Source of the DNA: Streptomyces sp. GC420
GTDB taxonomy: Bacteria > Actinomycetota > Actinomycetes > Streptomycetales > Streptomycetaceae
Length of the DNA: 44,512 nt
Assembly (NCBI RefSeq): GCF_009916105.1
Contig: NZ_JAAAXQ010000012.1
Location: 1 to 44,512 of the forward strand
Reading direction: 5' to 3'
The translations under genes were made by a program, and so were the position numbers. Each line of letters opens with the position of its first letter. The stretch's first letter is position 1. Below the pieces are notes generated by a model that ran no database searches, was not told where the DNA came from, and worked only from the letters and a program-made list of their open reading frames with translations. Of this stretch, positions 34,446 through 44,271 are shown piece after piece.

Positions 34446-35228
34446 GTGTCCGCAGCGCCTGTGCTGGCGTTGAGCGGGATCTCGAAGCGGTTCGGTGCGG
34501 TGCAGGCCCTCACCGACATCGAGCTCGAGGTCCACGCGGGCGAAGTGGTCGCCCTGGTAGGCGACAACGGCGCCGGCAAGTCCACTCTCGTCAAGGTGAT
34601 CGCCGGCGTCGGCCCCGCCGACGAGGGCGTCATCGAATGGGACGGCAAGCCCGTCCAGATCACCCGGCCGCACGACGCCCAGGAGCTGGGTGTCGCGACG
34701 GTCTACCAGGACCTCGCACTCGCCGACAACATCGACGTCGTCGGCAACCTCTTCCTCGGCCGCGAACTGCGCAGGTTCGGCGTGCTCGACGAGGTCGAGA
34801 TGGAGCGCCGCTCCCGTGAGCTGCTCTCCACGCTGTCCATCCGGATCCCGAGCGTCCGGATCCCGATCGCCTCGCTCTCCGGCGGCCAGCGCCAGACCGT
34901 CGCGATCGCCCGTTCGCTGCTCGGCGAGCCCAAGCTCGTCATCCTCGACGAGCCCACCGCCGCCCTCGGCGTCGAGCAGACCGCCCAGGTGCTCGACCTG
35001 GTCGAGCGGCTGCGCGAGCGCGGCCTCGCCGTCATCCTCATCAGCCACAACATGGCCGACGTCAAGGCCGTGGCCGACAAGGTGGCGGTCCTGCGGCTGG
35101 GCCGCAACAACGGCGTCTTCGACGTCCGCACCACCTCTCAGGAAGAGATCATCTCTGCCATCACCGGCGCCACGGACAATGCCGTGACCCGCCGCAAGGC
35201 GCGCACCGCGGAGGCGAAGGCCCAGTGA
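34446..35228 (+). CDS. xylG: xylose ABC transporter ATP-binding protein XylG
   Basis: A 260-residue single-cassette ATPase. Walker A GDNGAGKST (about 39-47), signature LSGGQRQTVAIARSL and Walker B LVILDEPTAAL are intact, with switch His in ISHNM. It is about half the length of E. coli XylG, which has two cassettes, so it must dimerise. GTG at 34446 is chosen because AAGGAG lies 9 bases upstream; an ATG at 34437 abuts that site. GTGA overlap couples it to xylH. Confidence 0.92.
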   Translation: MSAAPVLALSGISKRFGAVQALTDIELEVHAGEVVALVGDNGAGKSTLVKVIAGVGPADEGVIEWDGKPVQITRPHDAQELGVATVYQDLALADNIDVVGNLFLGRELRRFGVLDEVEMERRSRELLSTLSIRIPSVRIPIASLSGGQRQTVAIARSLLGEPKLVILDEPTAALGVEQTAQVLDLVERLRERGLAVILISHNMADVKAVADKVAVLRLGRNNGVFDVRTTSQEEIISAITGATDNAVTRRKARTAEAKAQ

Positions 35229-36523
35229 GCACCAAGGACACCCCCGTCGTCGGCAAGACCGACCACGCGCCCGTGGACGCTCCGGCCGCCGCGCCCGACG
35301 CCGTCACCGCCGTCGACCCCCGCCTCCTGGTCCGCCAGGAGGGCTTCAAGGGATACGTCACGGAGTTCAGGCGCAAGATCCGCAGCGGTGAGCTGGGCTC
35401 CATCCCGGTCGTCATCGGCCTGATCATCATCTGGGCGATCTTCCAGAGCATGGACTCGGCCTTCCTCGGCGCGGAGAACCTCAGCAAGCTCGCCGTCGCC
35501 ATGGTCGGTCCCGGCCTGATCGCCGTCGGCCTGGTCTTCGTGCTGCTGCTCGGCGAGATCGACCTCTCCGTCGGCTCGGTCAGCGGTCTAGCCGCCGCCG
35601 TCTTCGCCGTGCTCGCGGTCAACGAGGGCGTGGGCGAGGTCTGGGCACTGATCGCCGCCCTGCTCACCGGCGCCGTGATCGGCGCGCTCCACGGGTTCTT
35701 CTTCGCCAAGATCGGCGTACCGGCCTTCGTGATCACCCTGGCGGGTCTGCTCGCCTGGAGCGGTCTGATGCTGGAGGTGCTCGGCTCCAGCGGCACCATC
35801 AACCTGGACAGCGACGGCCTGGTCGGCAACCTCACCCGGTACCACTTCTCGGACGTCGCCGCCGCCTACGGCGCGGCCGCCCTCGCGGTCGCCGCGTTCT
35901 TCCTCAGCGCCTTCCTGGACAGCCGCCGCCGGGAGGCCGCGGGTGTCCCGTCCCGGCCCATGAGCGAGATCATCGTCCGCACCGCCGTCCTCGCGGTGTT
36001 CGCCTTCGCCGCGGCCTGGATCTTCAACCAGTACCGCGGACTGCCGCTCGGTGTGCTGATCTTCCTCGTGGTCCTCGTGGTCGCCGACTTCGTCCTGCGG
36101 CGCACCTCCTACGGACGCAAGGTGTTCTCGCTCGGCGGCAGCGTCGAGGCCTCCCGCAGGGCCGGCATCAACGTCACCGCGATCCGCATCTCGGTGTTCT
36201 CCATCGCCGGCACGATGGCGGCCTTCGGCGGTCTCTACATCGCCTCCAGGATCGCCGCGGCCAACCAGTCCGCCGGCGCCGGCGACCTGCTGATGCTCGC
36301 CATCGCGGCGGCCGTCATCGGCGGCACCAGCCTCTTCGGCGGCCGCGGCTCGGCCTGGTCCGCCCTGCTCGGCATGCTCGTCATCCAGTCGATCAGCTCG
36401 GGCCTGGCTCTCCAGGGTGTGGAGTCCTCGGTCCAGAACATGATCACGGCGGCCGTCCTGGCCATCACCGCGGTGATCGACTCGGTCTCCCGCAAGACGC
36501 AGAAGACGGCCGGCCGCGCCTAG
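35225..36523 (+). CDS. xylH: xylose ABC transporter permease XylH
   Basis: A 432-residue RbsC/XylH-type permease with about ten membrane helices. VFVLLLGEIDLSVGSVSGLAAAVFAVLAV and GKVFSLGGSVEASRRAGINV (here preceded by SYGRK) are family hallmarks. A hydrophilic N-terminal 55-residue tail precedes the first helix. The GTG start overlaps the xylG stop. A strong terminator follows, closing the xylFGH operon. Confidence 0.93.
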   Translation: MSTKDTPVVGKTDHAPVDAPAAAPDAVTAVDPRLLVRQEGFKGYVTEFRRKIRSGELGSIPVVIGLIIIWAIFQSMDSAFLGAENLSKLAVAMVGPGLIAVGLVFVLLLGEIDLSVGSVSGLAAAVFAVLAVNEGVGEVWALIAALLTGAVIGALHGFFFAKIGVPAFVITLAGLLAWSGLMLEVLGSSGTINLDSDGLVGNLTRYHFSDVAAAYGAAALAVAAFFLSAFLDSRRREAAGVPSRPMSEIIVRTAVLAVFAFAAAWIFNQYRGLPLGVLIFLVVLVVADFVLRRTSYGRKVFSLGGSVEASRRAGINVTAIRISVFSIAGTMAAFGGLYIASRIAAANQSAGAGDLLMLAIAAAVIGGTSLFGGRGSAWSALLGMLVIQSISSGLALQGVESSVQNMITAAVLAITAVIDSVSRKTQKTAGRA

Positions 36524-36547
36524 CCCCTGGCCCGCGCCCGACCACAC

Positions 36548-36578
36548 GTGCCCGGCACCGTCCCACGGTGCCGGGCAC
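36548..36578 (+). terminator. intrinsic terminator after xylFGH
   Basis: GTGCCCGGCACCGT, loop CCC, then its exact 14-base complement, followed 6 bases later by a TTTT run (36585-36588). It begins 25 bases after the xylH stop. Confidence 0.9.
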
Positions 36579-36753
36579 ATCCCCTTTTCCGGGCATGTCC
36601 CGTTCCTGCCGTGCCTTTTGCGGCCGCCACGCTCTCTCACGGAAACGCGGTGATGGACGGACGTGACCTCCCGGTGACCGCGGGCCGGGCCGGAACATTA
36701 GACTCGGGCGGACTGCACGCTCGACCGGCAAGCACACACGCAAGGAGGCACGG

Positions 36754-38667
36754 GTGGCATTGCTGACCCGTATCAAGGGGCCGCGCGATCTCGACGGGCT
36801 CAGCGCGGAGGAGCTCGACCGGCTCGCGTCCGAGATCCGGACCTTCCTGGTCGAAGCGGTCTCCAAGACCGGCGGCCACCTCGGCCCCAACCTCGGTGTG
36901 GTCGAGCTGACCATCGCCCTGCACCGTGTCTACGACTCGCCCCGGGACAAGATCCTCTTCGACACCGGGCACCAGAGCTACGTACACAAACTGCTCACGG
37001 GGCGCCAGGACTTCTCCCGGCTCCGCGCCAAGGGCGGCCTGTCCGGCTACCCCTCGCGCGCCGAGTCCGAGCACGACGTCATCGAGAACAGCCACGCCTC
37101 CACGGTGCTCGGCTGGGCCGACGGCCTCGCCAAGGCCAACCAGGTGCTGAAGAAGGACGACCACGTCGTCGCCGTCATCGGAGACGGGGCGCTGACCGGC
37201 GGCATGGCCTGGGAGGCGCTGAACAACATCGCCGACGCCAAGGACCGACCGCTGGTCATCGTTGTCAACGACAACGAGCGCTCCTACGCGCCGACCATCG
37301 GCGGTCTCGCCAACCACCTCGCCACGCTGCGCATCACGGACGGCTACGAACGCTTCCTGGCCCGCGGCAAGGAGTTCCTCGAGCGCACCCCGGTCGTCGG
37401 CAGGCCCATGTACGAGGCGCTGCACGGCGCCAAGAAGGGCCTGAAGGACCTCGTCGCCCCGCAGGGCATGTTCGAGGACCTCGGCCTGAAGTACGTCGGC
37501 CCCATCGACGGCCACGACATCGAGGCCCTGGAGTCCGCGCTGGCCCGCGCCAAGGGCTTCGGCGGCCCGGTCATCGTGCACTGCATCACCGAGAAGGGCC
37601 GCGGCTACGACCCCGCCGTCCAGGACGAGGCGGACCGCTTCCACGGCATCGGCCCCATCCATCCGGACACCGGACTGCCCGTCAAGACCGCCGCCGCCAG
37701 CTGGACCTCGGTCTTCGGCGACGAGATGGTCAGGCTCGGCCGGGAGCGCGAGGACATCGTCGCCATCACGGCCGCCATGCTCCAGCCCGTCGGCCTGAAG
37801 AAGTTCGCCGAGGCGTTCCCCCACCGGGTGTACGACGTCGGCATCGCCGAGCAGCACGGCGCCGTCTCCGCCGCCGGTCTGGCCACGGGCGGACTGCACC
37901 CCGTCTTCGCCGTGTACGCCACCTTCCTCAACCGCGCCTTCGACCAGGTGCTGATGGACGTGGCCCTGCACAAGTGCGGTGTCACCTTCGTGCTGGACCG
38001 CGCCGGTGTCACCGGCGACGACGGCGCCTCCCACAACGGAATGTGGGACATGTCGATCCTCCAGGTCGTCCCGACCCTGCGGATCGCCGCGCCGCGCGAC
38101 GCCGAACAGCTGCGCGCCCAGCTGCGCGAGGCCGTCGAGGTCGACGACGCGCCGACCGTCGTCCGCTACTCCAAGGGCGTCGTGGGGCCCGCCGTGCCCG
38201 CGGTGGACCGCATCGGCGGCATGGACGTGCTCCTCGAGGCCGGTACGGACCGGCCCGACGTGCTCCTGGTCTCCGTCGGCGCGCTCGCCCCGATGTGCCT
38301 GGAGATCGCCTCCCTCCTCGACAAGCAGGGCATCTCCTGCACCGTCGTCGACCCGAGGTGGGTCAAGCCCGTCGACGAGGCGCTGGCCCCGCTCGCCGAA
38401 CGGCACCGCGTCGTGGTGACCGTCGAGGACAACAGCCGTACCGGCGGTGTCGGCTCCGCCGTGGCCCAGGCGCTGCGCGACGCGGGCGTGGACCTGCCGC
38501 TGCGCGACTTCGGCATCCCCGAGCGGTTCCTCGACCACGCCTCCCGCAAGGAGGTCATGGCGGAGATCGGGCTGACCGCGCCCGACATCGCCCGCCAGGT
38601 CACCGGGCTGGTCGCCAAGCTCGACGGCCGCTTCGACGACGCGCCGGCGCAGGCCGCCCGCGACTGA
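36754..38667 (+). CDS. dxs: 1-deoxy-D-xylulose-5-phosphate synthase
   Basis: A 637-residue thiamine diphosphate enzyme that condenses pyruvate and glyceraldehyde 3-phosphate, the first step of the MEP isoprenoid pathway. The ThDP motif runs from [19 protein letters not shown] to [15 protein letters not shown]. The N-terminal [21 protein letters not shown], the transketolase middle domain [26 protein letters not shown] and the C-terminal [18 protein letters not shown] are all present. GTG at 36754 has AAGGAGG 5 bases upstream. A possible -10 (TAGACT, 36694-36699) suggests its own promoter after the xyl terminator. It is followed by a small tandem repeat and a very strong terminator, so it is monocistronic. 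Confidence 0.96.
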   Translation: MALLTRIKGPRDLDGLSAEELDRLASEIRTFLVEAVSKTGGHLGPNLGVVELTIALHRVYDSPRDKILFDTGHQSYVHKLLTGRQDFSRLRAKGGLSGYPSRAESEHDVIENSHASTVLGWADGLAKANQVLKKDDHVVAVIGDGALTGGMAWEALNNIADAKDRPLVIVVNDNERSYAPTIGGLANHLATLRITDGYERFLARGKEFLERTPVVGRPMYEALHGAKKGLKDLVAPQGMFEDLGLKYVGPIDGHDIEALESALARAKGFGGPVIVHCITEKGRGYDPAVQDEADRFHGIGPIHPDTGLPVKTAAASWTSVFGDEMVRLGREREDIVAITAAMLQPVGLKKFAEAFPHRVYDVGIAEQHGAVSAAGLATGGLHPVFAVYATFLNRAFDQVLMDVALHKCGVTFVLDRAGVTGDDGASHNGMWDMSILQVVPTLRIAAPRDAEQLRAQLREAVEVDDAPTVVRYSKGVVGPAVPAVDRIGGMDVLLEAGTDRPDVLLVSVGALAPMCLEIASLLDKQGISCTVVDPRWVKPVDEALAPLAERHRVVVTVEDNSRTGGVGSAVAQALRDAGVDLPLRDFGIPERFLDHASRKEVMAEIGLTAPDIARQVTGLVAKLDGRFDDAPAQAARD

Positions 38668-38693
38668 GCCCGCGACCGAGCCCGCGACCGAGG
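38660..38693 (+). repeat. short tandem repeat spanning the dxs stop codon
   Basis: Units of GCGACTGAGCCC and GCGACCGAGCCC followed by a third partial copy GCGACCGAGG. The dxs TGA stop lies in the first unit, created by T where the other units have C. Confidence 0.75.
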
Positions 38694-38736
38694 GAGCGCG
38701 GAGCGCTCGGTGGCACCCGTGCGGCCCGTTACGCGG

Positions 38737-38779
38737 AGGACCGGCCGGGGCACCCTGTACGGGTGGTCCGGCCGGTCCT
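38737..38779 (+). terminator. strong intrinsic terminator after dxs
   Basis: AGGACCGGCCGG pairs exactly with 38768-38779. A small GG/GT internal loop and a CACCC/GGGTG extension complete the stem around a TGTAC loop. TTTC follows. Confidence 0.9.
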
Positions 38780-38866
38780 TTCGTATGAAAACCGCATTTC
38801 TGACGCCGTGCCGGACCACCACTGTCCCGATCATGGGGCCCACGACGAACGCGTGGAGGTACGCCG

Positions 38867-40387
38867 GTGAGTACGCAGCCGAGCACGGGGCCGAGGTCCG
38901 CGGGCGGCCTGCTGAGGACGAAGTCCATCGAACAGTCGATCACGGACACCGAGGAGCCGGAGCACGCGCTCGACAAGTCGCTCTCCGCCCTCGACCTGAC
39001 CATCTTCGGCGTCGGCGTCATCATCGGGACCGGCATCTTCGTCCTCACCGGCGCGGTCGCCAAGGAGAACGCCGGCCCCGCCACCGCCCTCGCCTTCGTC
39101 GCCGCAGGTGTGGTCTGCGCCCTGGCGGCCCTGTGCTACGCCGAGTTCGCCTCCACCGTGCCGGTGGCCGGATCGGCGTACACGTTCTCGTACGCCTCGC
39201 TCGGCGAGCTGCCCGCCTGGATCATCGGCTGGGACCTGGTCCTGGAGTTCGCCCTCGGCACCGCGGTGGTCGCCGTCGGCTGGTCGGGCTATGTGCGATC
39301 GCTGCTGGACAACGCGGGCTGGCACCTGCCCGACACGCTGAGCGGGCCCGACGTCGCCGAGGGGCTCGGCTTCGACGTCCTCGCCGCGGGGCTGGTCCTC
39401 GTCCTGACGGTCATCCTCGTCATCGGCATGAAGCTGTCCGCCCGCGTCACCTCACTGGTCGTGGCCGTCAAGGTGACGGTGGTGCTGATCGTCATCGTCG
39501 CGGGCGCCTTCTTCATCACCGCCGACAACTACTCGCCCTTCATCCCGGAGGCGCAGAAGCAGGAGGCGGGCAGGAGCCTCGACTCGCCACTGGTCCAGCT
39601 GATGTTCGGTTACGAACCCACGAACTTCGGCGTCATGGGCATTTTCACGGCTGCCTCCGTGGTCTTCTTCGCCTTCATCGGCTTCGACGTCGTGGCCACC
39701 GCCGCGGAGGAGACCAGGAACCCGCAGCGGGACATGCCCCGGGGCATCCTCGGCTCCCTCTTCATCTGCACCACCCTGTACGTCCTCGTCTCCATCGTCG
39801 TCACGGGCATGCAGAACTACACCGAGCTGTCCGTGGACGCCCCGCTCGCCGACGCCTTCAAGGCCACCGGGCACCCCTGGTACGCGGGCGTCATCAGCTT
39901 CGGCGCCGCCGTCGGCCTCACCACGGTCTGCATGATCCTGCTGCTCGGCCAGACGCGGGTCTTCTTCGCCATGAGCCGCGACGGGCTGCTGCCCCGCTTC
40001 TTCTCCCGGGTGCACCCGAAGTTCAAGACCCCGCACCGTCCGACCATCCTGCTGGGCGTGCTGATCGCCGTGCTCGCCGGATTCACCAGCCTCTCGGAGC
40101 TCGCCGAGCTGGTGAACATCGGCACGCTCTTCGCCTTCGTCGTCGTCGCCCTCGGCGTCGTCATCCTGCGCCGCACCCGCCCGGACCTGCCGCGCGCCTT
40201 CCGCACCCCGCTGGTGCCCCTGGTGCCGGTGCTGTCGGTGGCCGCCTCGCTGTGGCTGATGCTCAACCTGCCCGCCGAGACGTGGGTGCGGTTCGGCATC
40301 TGGATGGCGCTGGGCTTCCTCGTGTACTTCCTCTACGGGCGCAGCCACAGCCGGCTGCACGCGGGTGCCGCGCATGCCCGGAGGTGA
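38867..40387 (+). CDS. APC superfamily amino acid permease (cationic amino acid transporter type)
   Basis: A 506-residue membrane transporter with about 12-14 helices. It starts with SIEQSITDTEEPEHALDKSLSALDLTIFGVGVIIGTGIFVLTG, the CAT-family N-terminus, where the unwound helix motif GVGVIIGTGIF binds the amino acid carboxylate. FFAFIGFDVVATAAEETRNPQRDMPRGI is the second CAT signature. GTG at 38867 has GGAGGT 6 bases upstream. It probably imports a basic or small neutral amino acid by proton coupling; the specific substrate cannot be read. It ends 3 bases from the convergent NYN-domain gene with no terminator between. Confidence 0.92.
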   Translation: MSTQPSTGPRSAGGLLRTKSIEQSITDTEEPEHALDKSLSALDLTIFGVGVIIGTGIFVLTGAVAKENAGPATALAFVAAGVVCALAALCYAEFASTVPVAGSAYTFSYASLGELPAWIIGWDLVLEFALGTAVVAVGWSGYVRSLLDNAGWHLPDTLSGPDVAEGLGFDVLAAGLVLVLTVILVIGMKLSARVTSLVVAVKVTVVLIVIVAGAFFITADNYSPFIPEAQKQEAGRSLDSPLVQLMFGYEPTNFGVMGIFTAASVVFFAFIGFDVVATAAEETRNPQRDMPRGILGSLFICTTLYVLVSIVVTGMQNYTELSVDAPLADAFKATGHPWYAGVISFGAAVGLTTVCMILLLGQTRVFFAMSRDGLLPRFFSRVHPKFKTPHRPTILLGVLIAVLAGFTSLSELAELVNIGTLFAFVVVALGVVILRRTRPDLPRAFRTPLVPLVPVLSVAASLWLMLNLPAETWVRFGIWMALGFLVYFLYGRSHSRLHAGAAHARR

Positions 40388-40390
40388 CCG

Positions 40391-40822
40391 TCAGCCGTCG
40401 CGGTCGCGGTCGCGGTCGCCGTCACCGTTGCCGGCGCCCGTGCCGTCGCGGGCGTGGGCGTGGGGCGCGGCGGGCCGCACGGCACGCGGCCCCAGGCACT
40501 CGGCGCCGAACTCGCCCACCCGCCGCCGCAGTTCCCGGTCGGCGGTGACGACGACACAGGGCAGGGCAGCGGCGGCGACGAGCTCCACGATCCGGTCGTC
40601 CCCGCTGCCCGGCGCGGACTCCACCCGCACCCCGGGCACGGACTCCACCCCCCGGGCGGAACCCTCGACGACCAGCACCACCTCGGCCCGCTCCCGCTCG
40701 GCGTACCCGGCCAGGCCGTCCCTCAGCCGCTCGGTGGCACCGCGCCGGTCGCGCCACCAGCCGTCGGGCACGGAGCCGACGACATTGGCGGCGTCGACGA
40801 TCAGTATCTTGCGCTCGGACAC
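40391..40822 (-). CDS. NYN/PIN-like domain protein
   Basis: A 143-residue protein. The first strand ILIVDAANVVGSVPDGWWRDRRGA carries the Asp and Asn typical of NYN/PIN-fold nucleases. VVLVVEGSARGVE and GSGDDRIVELVAAAALPCVVVTADRELRRRV supply further acidic residues, with the GDD and TAD positions expected for metal binding. It may be a small RNase or a non-catalytic RNA-binding relative. The C-terminus is a hydrophilic DRDRDRDG tail encoded by three CGGTCG hexamers (40401-40418). GTG at 40822 has no strong Shine-Dalgarno. It is convergent with the permease and lies downstream of the fad operon terminator, so it probably has its own promoter. Confidence 0.75.
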   Translation of the reverse strand: MSERKILIVDAANVVGSVPDGWWRDRRGATERLRDGLAGYAERERAEVVLVVEGSARGVESVPGVRVESAPGSGDDRIVELVAAAALPCVVVTADRELRRRVGEFGAECLGPRAVRPAAPHAHARDGTGAGNGDGDRDRDRDG

Positions 40823-40871
40823 GGGGCCATTGTCCGCCAGAAGCCCGGCTGCCGTGGCCCGCCGGAGAAGA

Positions 40872-40907
40872 CGAGGAGGGTCCCCGCGGCTGCGGGGACC
40901 CTCCTCG
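40872..40907. terminator. intrinsic terminator downstream of the fadA-fadB operon
   Basis: CGAGGAGGGTCCCCGC, loop GGCT, then its exact 16-base complement, 21 bases beyond the fadB stop on the minus strand. Confidence 0.9.
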
Positions 40908-40927
40908 CACCACGGCGGCAGACGGTG

Positions 40928-43054
40928 TTACGCGGGAACGCTGGCCACACCCGGCTCCAGGAACCTCTTGCCGTTGACGCGCTCCGAGACGCCCTCACGG
41001 TCCAGGTACGGCGTGATGCCGCCCAGGTGGAAGGGCCAGCCGGCGCCGGTGATCAGGCAGAGGTCGACGTCCTGGGCCTCGGCGACGACGCCCTCGTCCA
41101 GCATCAGACCGATCTCCTGCGCGACCGCCTCGAGCACGCGGGCGCGCACCTGCTCCTCCGTCAGGACGGTGTCGCCCTGCTTGAGGAGCGCGGCGACCTC
41201 GGGGTCCAGCTCCGGCTTGCCGGAGTCGTAGACGTAGAAGCCGCGCTTGCCGGCCTCGACGACCGCCTTGAGGTTCGGGGAGACCTTGAAGCGGTCCGGG
41301 AAGGCCCCGTGCAGGGTCTCCGAGACGTGCAGGCCGATGGCCGGGCCGACGAGTTCGAGCAGCACCAGCGGGGACATCGGCAGACCGAGCGGCTCGACGG
41401 CCTTCTCGGCGACCTCGACCGGGGTGCCCTCGTCGATGACGTTCTGCACCTCGCCCATGAAGCGGGTCAGGATGCGGTTCACGACGAACGCCGGGGCGTC
41501 CTTGCACAGGACGGCGGTCTTCTTCAGCTTCTTCGCCACCGCGAAGGCCGTCGCCAGCGAGGCGTCGTCCGTCTTCTCGCCGCGCACGATCTCCAGCAGC
41601 GGCAGCACCGCGACCGGGTTGAAGAAGTGGAAGCCGACGACCCGCTCGGGGTGCTTCAGCTTCGACGCCATCTCGCTGACGGACAGCGAGGAGGTGTTGG
41701 TGGCGAGGATCGCGTGCGCCGGGGCGACAGCCTCGACCTCCGCGAACACCTTCTGCTTGACGCCCATCTCCTCGAACACGGCCTCGATGATGAAGTCCGC
41801 GTCCGCGAAGCCCTCGGCCTTGTCCAGGACACCGGTGACCAGGGCCTTGAGGCGGTTGGCCTTGTCCTGGTTCACCCGGCCCTTGAGCAGCAGCTTGTCG
41901 ATCTCGCCGTGGACGTAGCCCACGCCCTTGTCGACACGCTCCTGGTCGATGTCGGTCAGCACGACCGGCACCTCGAGGCGGCGGGCGAACAGCAGCGCGA
42001 GCTGAGAGGCCATCAGACCGGCGCCGACGACACCGACCTTGGTGACGGGCCGCGCGAGGGACTTGTCCGGCGCTCCGGCCGGGCGCTTGCCGCGCTTCTG
42101 CACCAGGTTGAAGGCGTAGATGCCGGCGCGCAGCTCGCCGCCCATGATCAGGTCCGCGAGGGCCTGGTCCTCGGCGTCGAAGCCCTGCTGGAGGTCACCG
42201 TTCTTCGCGGCGGCGATGATGTCCAGCGCGCGGTACGCGGCCGGGGCGGCGCCGTGCACCTTGCTGTCCGCGATGAAGCGGCCGCGTCCGACGGCCTGGT
42301 CCCAGGCTTCGCCGCGGTCCACCTCGGGGCGCTCGACGGTGATCTCGCCCTTGAGTACGGAGGCGGTCCAGGCCAGCGACTGCTCCAGGAAGTCCGCGCC
42401 CTCGAAGAGCGCGTCCGCGATGCCGAGGTCGTAGACCTGGCCGCCCTTCAGCTGCTTGTTCTGGTTGAGGGAGTTCTCGATGATGACCGAAACCGCCCGG
42501 TCCGCGCCGATCAGGTTCGGCAGGATCGTGCAGCCGCCCCAGCCGGGGACGAGGCCGAGGAAGACCTCGGGCAGCGAGAACGCGGGCAGCGAGGCCGACA
42601 CCGTGCGGTACGTGCAGTGCAGACCGACCTCGACACCGCCGCCCATCGACGCGCCGTTGTAGTACGCGAAGGTGGGGACCGCGAGGCCCGACAGCCGCTT
42701 GAAGACGTCGTGGCCGCCCTTGCCGATGGCGAGCGCGTGCTCGTGCGACTTCAGCAGCTCGACACCCTTGAGGTCGGCGCCGACGGCGAAGATGAACGGC
42801 TTGCCGGTGACACCGACGCCGACGATCTCGCCGTCCGCGGCCTCCTTCTCCACCTGGTCGATCGCCGTGTTCAGGTTGGCGAGGGACTGCGGCCCGAGGG
42901 TGGTCGGCTTGGTGTGGTCGAAGCCGTTGTCCAGGGTGATGAGGGCGAACCGGCCCGCGCCGGCCGGCAGGTCGAAGTGGCGTACGTGCGCCTGCGTCAC
43001 GACCTCGTCCGGGAACAGCTCGGCCGCGCCCTTCAGGAGCTCAGTGGTACTCAC
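40928..43054 (-). CDS. fadB: fatty acid oxidation multifunctional protein: enoyl-CoA hydratase / 3-hydroxyacyl-CoA dehydrogenase
   Basis: A 708-residue trifunctional-type alpha subunit. Residues about 1-300 are a crotonase-fold hydratase (GKPFIFAVGADLKGVE, YYNGASMGGGVEVGLHC, FSLPEVFLGLVPGWGG with catalytic Glu). Residues about 330-510 are the NAD-binding hydroxyacyl-CoA dehydrogenase domain (KVGVVGAGLMASQLALLFA, ILATNTSSLSVSEMA, RVVGFHFFNPVAVLPLLEIV). The C-terminal helical domains contain FVVNRILTRFM and GFYVYDSGK. It carries out steps 2 and 3 of beta-oxidation; the thiolase next door does step 4. GTG at 43054 overlaps the thiolase stop (GTGA), matching a tight alpha/beta complex. Confidence 0.94.
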   Translation of the reverse strand: MSTTELLKGAAELFPDEVVTQAHVRHFDLPAGAGRFALITLDNGFDHTKPTTLGPQSLANLNTAIDQVEKEAADGEIVGVGVTGKPFIFAVGADLKGVELLKSHEHALAIGKGGHDVFKRLSGLAVPTFAYYNGASMGGGVEVGLHCTYRTVSASLPAFSLPEVFLGLVPGWGGCTILPNLIGADRAVSVIIENSLNQNKQLKGGQVYDLGIADALFEGADFLEQSLAWTASVLKGEITVERPEVDRGEAWDQAVGRGRFIADSKVHGAAPAAYRALDIIAAAKNGDLQQGFDAEDQALADLIMGGELRAGIYAFNLVQKRGKRPAGAPDKSLARPVTKVGVVGAGLMASQLALLFARRLEVPVVLTDIDQERVDKGVGYVHGEIDKLLLKGRVNQDKANRLKALVTGVLDKAEGFADADFIIEAVFEEMGVKQKVFAEVEAVAPAHAILATNTSSLSVSEMASKLKHPERVVGFHFFNPVAVLPLLEIVRGEKTDDASLATAFAVAKKLKKTAVLCKDAPAFVVNRILTRFMGEVQNVIDEGTPVEVAEKAVEPLGLPMSPLVLLELVGPAIGLHVSETLHGAFPDRFKVSPNLKAVVEAGKRGFYVYDSGKPELDPEVAALLKQGDTVLTEEQVRARVLEAVAQEIGLMLDEGVVAEAQDVDLCLITGAGWPFHLGGITPYLDREGVSERVNGKRFLEPGVASVPA

Positions 43055-44271
43055 TTGTTGCCTCCGTCGAAGTGCGGGTTCTCCCAGATGACCGTTCCGC
43101 CCATGCCGAAGCCGATGCACATGGTGGTCAGGCCGTAGCGGACGTGCGGCTGCTCCTCGAACTGCCGCGCCAGCTGCGTCATCAGACGCACGCCGGAGGA
43201 GGCCAGCGGGTGGCCGAAGGCGATGGCGCCGCCGTACTGGTTCACCCGGGCGTCGTCGTCCGCGATGCCGAAGTGGTCGAGGAAGGCCAGGACCTGGACG
43301 GCGAAGGCCTCGTTGACCTCGAACAGGCCGATGTCGGAGATCGACAGACCGGCCTTGGCGAGGGCCTTCTCGGTCGAGGGGACCGGGCCGACACCCATGA
43401 CCTCGGGCTCGACGCCCGCGAAGGCGTAGGAGACCAGGCGCATCTTGACGGGCAGCTCCAGCTCCCGCGCCACGTCCTCGGCGGCCAGCAGGGAGGCGGT
43501 GGCACCGTCGTTGAGACCGGCCGCGTTGCCGGCGGTGATCCGGCCGTGCGCGCGGAACGGGGTCTTGAGGCTCGCCAGGCTCTCCAGGGTGGTGCCCGGG
43601 CGCATCGGCTCGTCGGCCGTGACCAGGCCCCAGCCGGTCTCGCCGACCTCCGGGTTGCTGCGGCGCACGGAGATCGGCACCAGGTCGGGCTGGATCTTGC
43701 CGTTGGCGTAGGCCTTGGCGGCCTTCTCCTGCGAGCGCACCGCGTACTCGTCGCAGCGCTGCTTGGTCAGGTGCGGGAAGCGGTCGTGCAGGTTCTCCGC
43801 CGTCATGCCCATGAACAGGGCGGACTCGTCGACCAGCTTCTCGCTGACGAAGCGCGGGTTGGGGTCGACGCCCTCACCCATCGGGTGGCGGCCCATGTGC
43901 TCGACACCGCCGGCGACGACGACGTCGTACGCGCCGAAGGCGATGGAGCCGGCCGTCGTGGTGACGGCGGTCATGGCACCGGCGCACATGCGGTCGATCG
44001 AGTAGCCGGGCACCGACTTCGGCAGGCCGGCGAGGATGCCCGCCGTGCGGCCCAGCGTCAGACCCTGGTCGCCGATCTGCGTGGTGGCGGCGACGGCCAC
44101 CTCGTCGATCTTGGCCGGGTCCAGGTTCGGGTTGCGGCGGAGCAGCTCACGGATCGCCTTGACGACGAGGTCGTCGGCCCGGGTCTCGTGGTAGATGCCC
44201 TTCGGGCCCGCCTTGCCGAACGGGGTGCGGACGCCGTCGACGAAGACGACGTCCCTGACGGTACGAGGCAC
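43051..44271 (-). CDS. fadA: acetyl-CoA C-acyltransferase (thiolase), beta-oxidation
   Basis: A 406-residue thiolase. The nucleophilic Cys is in YSIDRMCAGAMTAVTTTAG. NEAFAVQVLAFLDHFG, GGAIAFGHPLASSGVRLMTQLARQ (catalytic His) and TTMCIGFGMGGTVIWEN (second Cys) follow in the standard order. GTG at 44271 is chosen: GGAGGAG lies about 7 bases upstream and the protein begins PRTVRDVVFVDGVRTPFGK as in related thiolases. It forms an operon with fadB through a GTGA overlap and likely an alpha2-beta2 complex. Confidence 0.94.
   Translation of the reverse strand: MPRTVRDVVFVDGVRTPFGKAGPKGIYHETRADDLVVKAIRELLRRNPNLDPAKIDEVAVAATTQIGDQGLTLGRTAGILAGLPKSVPGYSIDRMCAGAMTAVTTTAGSIAFGAYDVVVAGGVEHMGRHPMGEGVDPNPRFVSEKLVDESALFMGMTAENLHDRFPHLTKQRCDEYAVRSQEKAAKAYANGKIQPDLVPISVRRSNPEVGETGWGLVTADEPMRPGTTLESLASLKTPFRAHGRITAGNAAGLNDGATASLLAAEDVARELELPVKMRLVSYAFAGVEPEVMGVGPVPSTEKALAKAGLSISDIGLFEVNEAFAVQVLAFLDHFGIADDDARVNQYGGAIAFGHPLASSGVRLMTQLARQFEEQPHVRYGLTTMCIGFGMGGTVIWENPHFDGGNK

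Noticed and set aside
40397..40440. Hexamer CGGTCG run as a regulatory repeat
   Set aside because: It is the coding sequence of the DRDRDG tail of the NYN protein; only three perfect units.
40454..43138. Long open frame opposite fadB
   Set aside because: A GC-codon shadow; fadB motifs occupy the minus strand.
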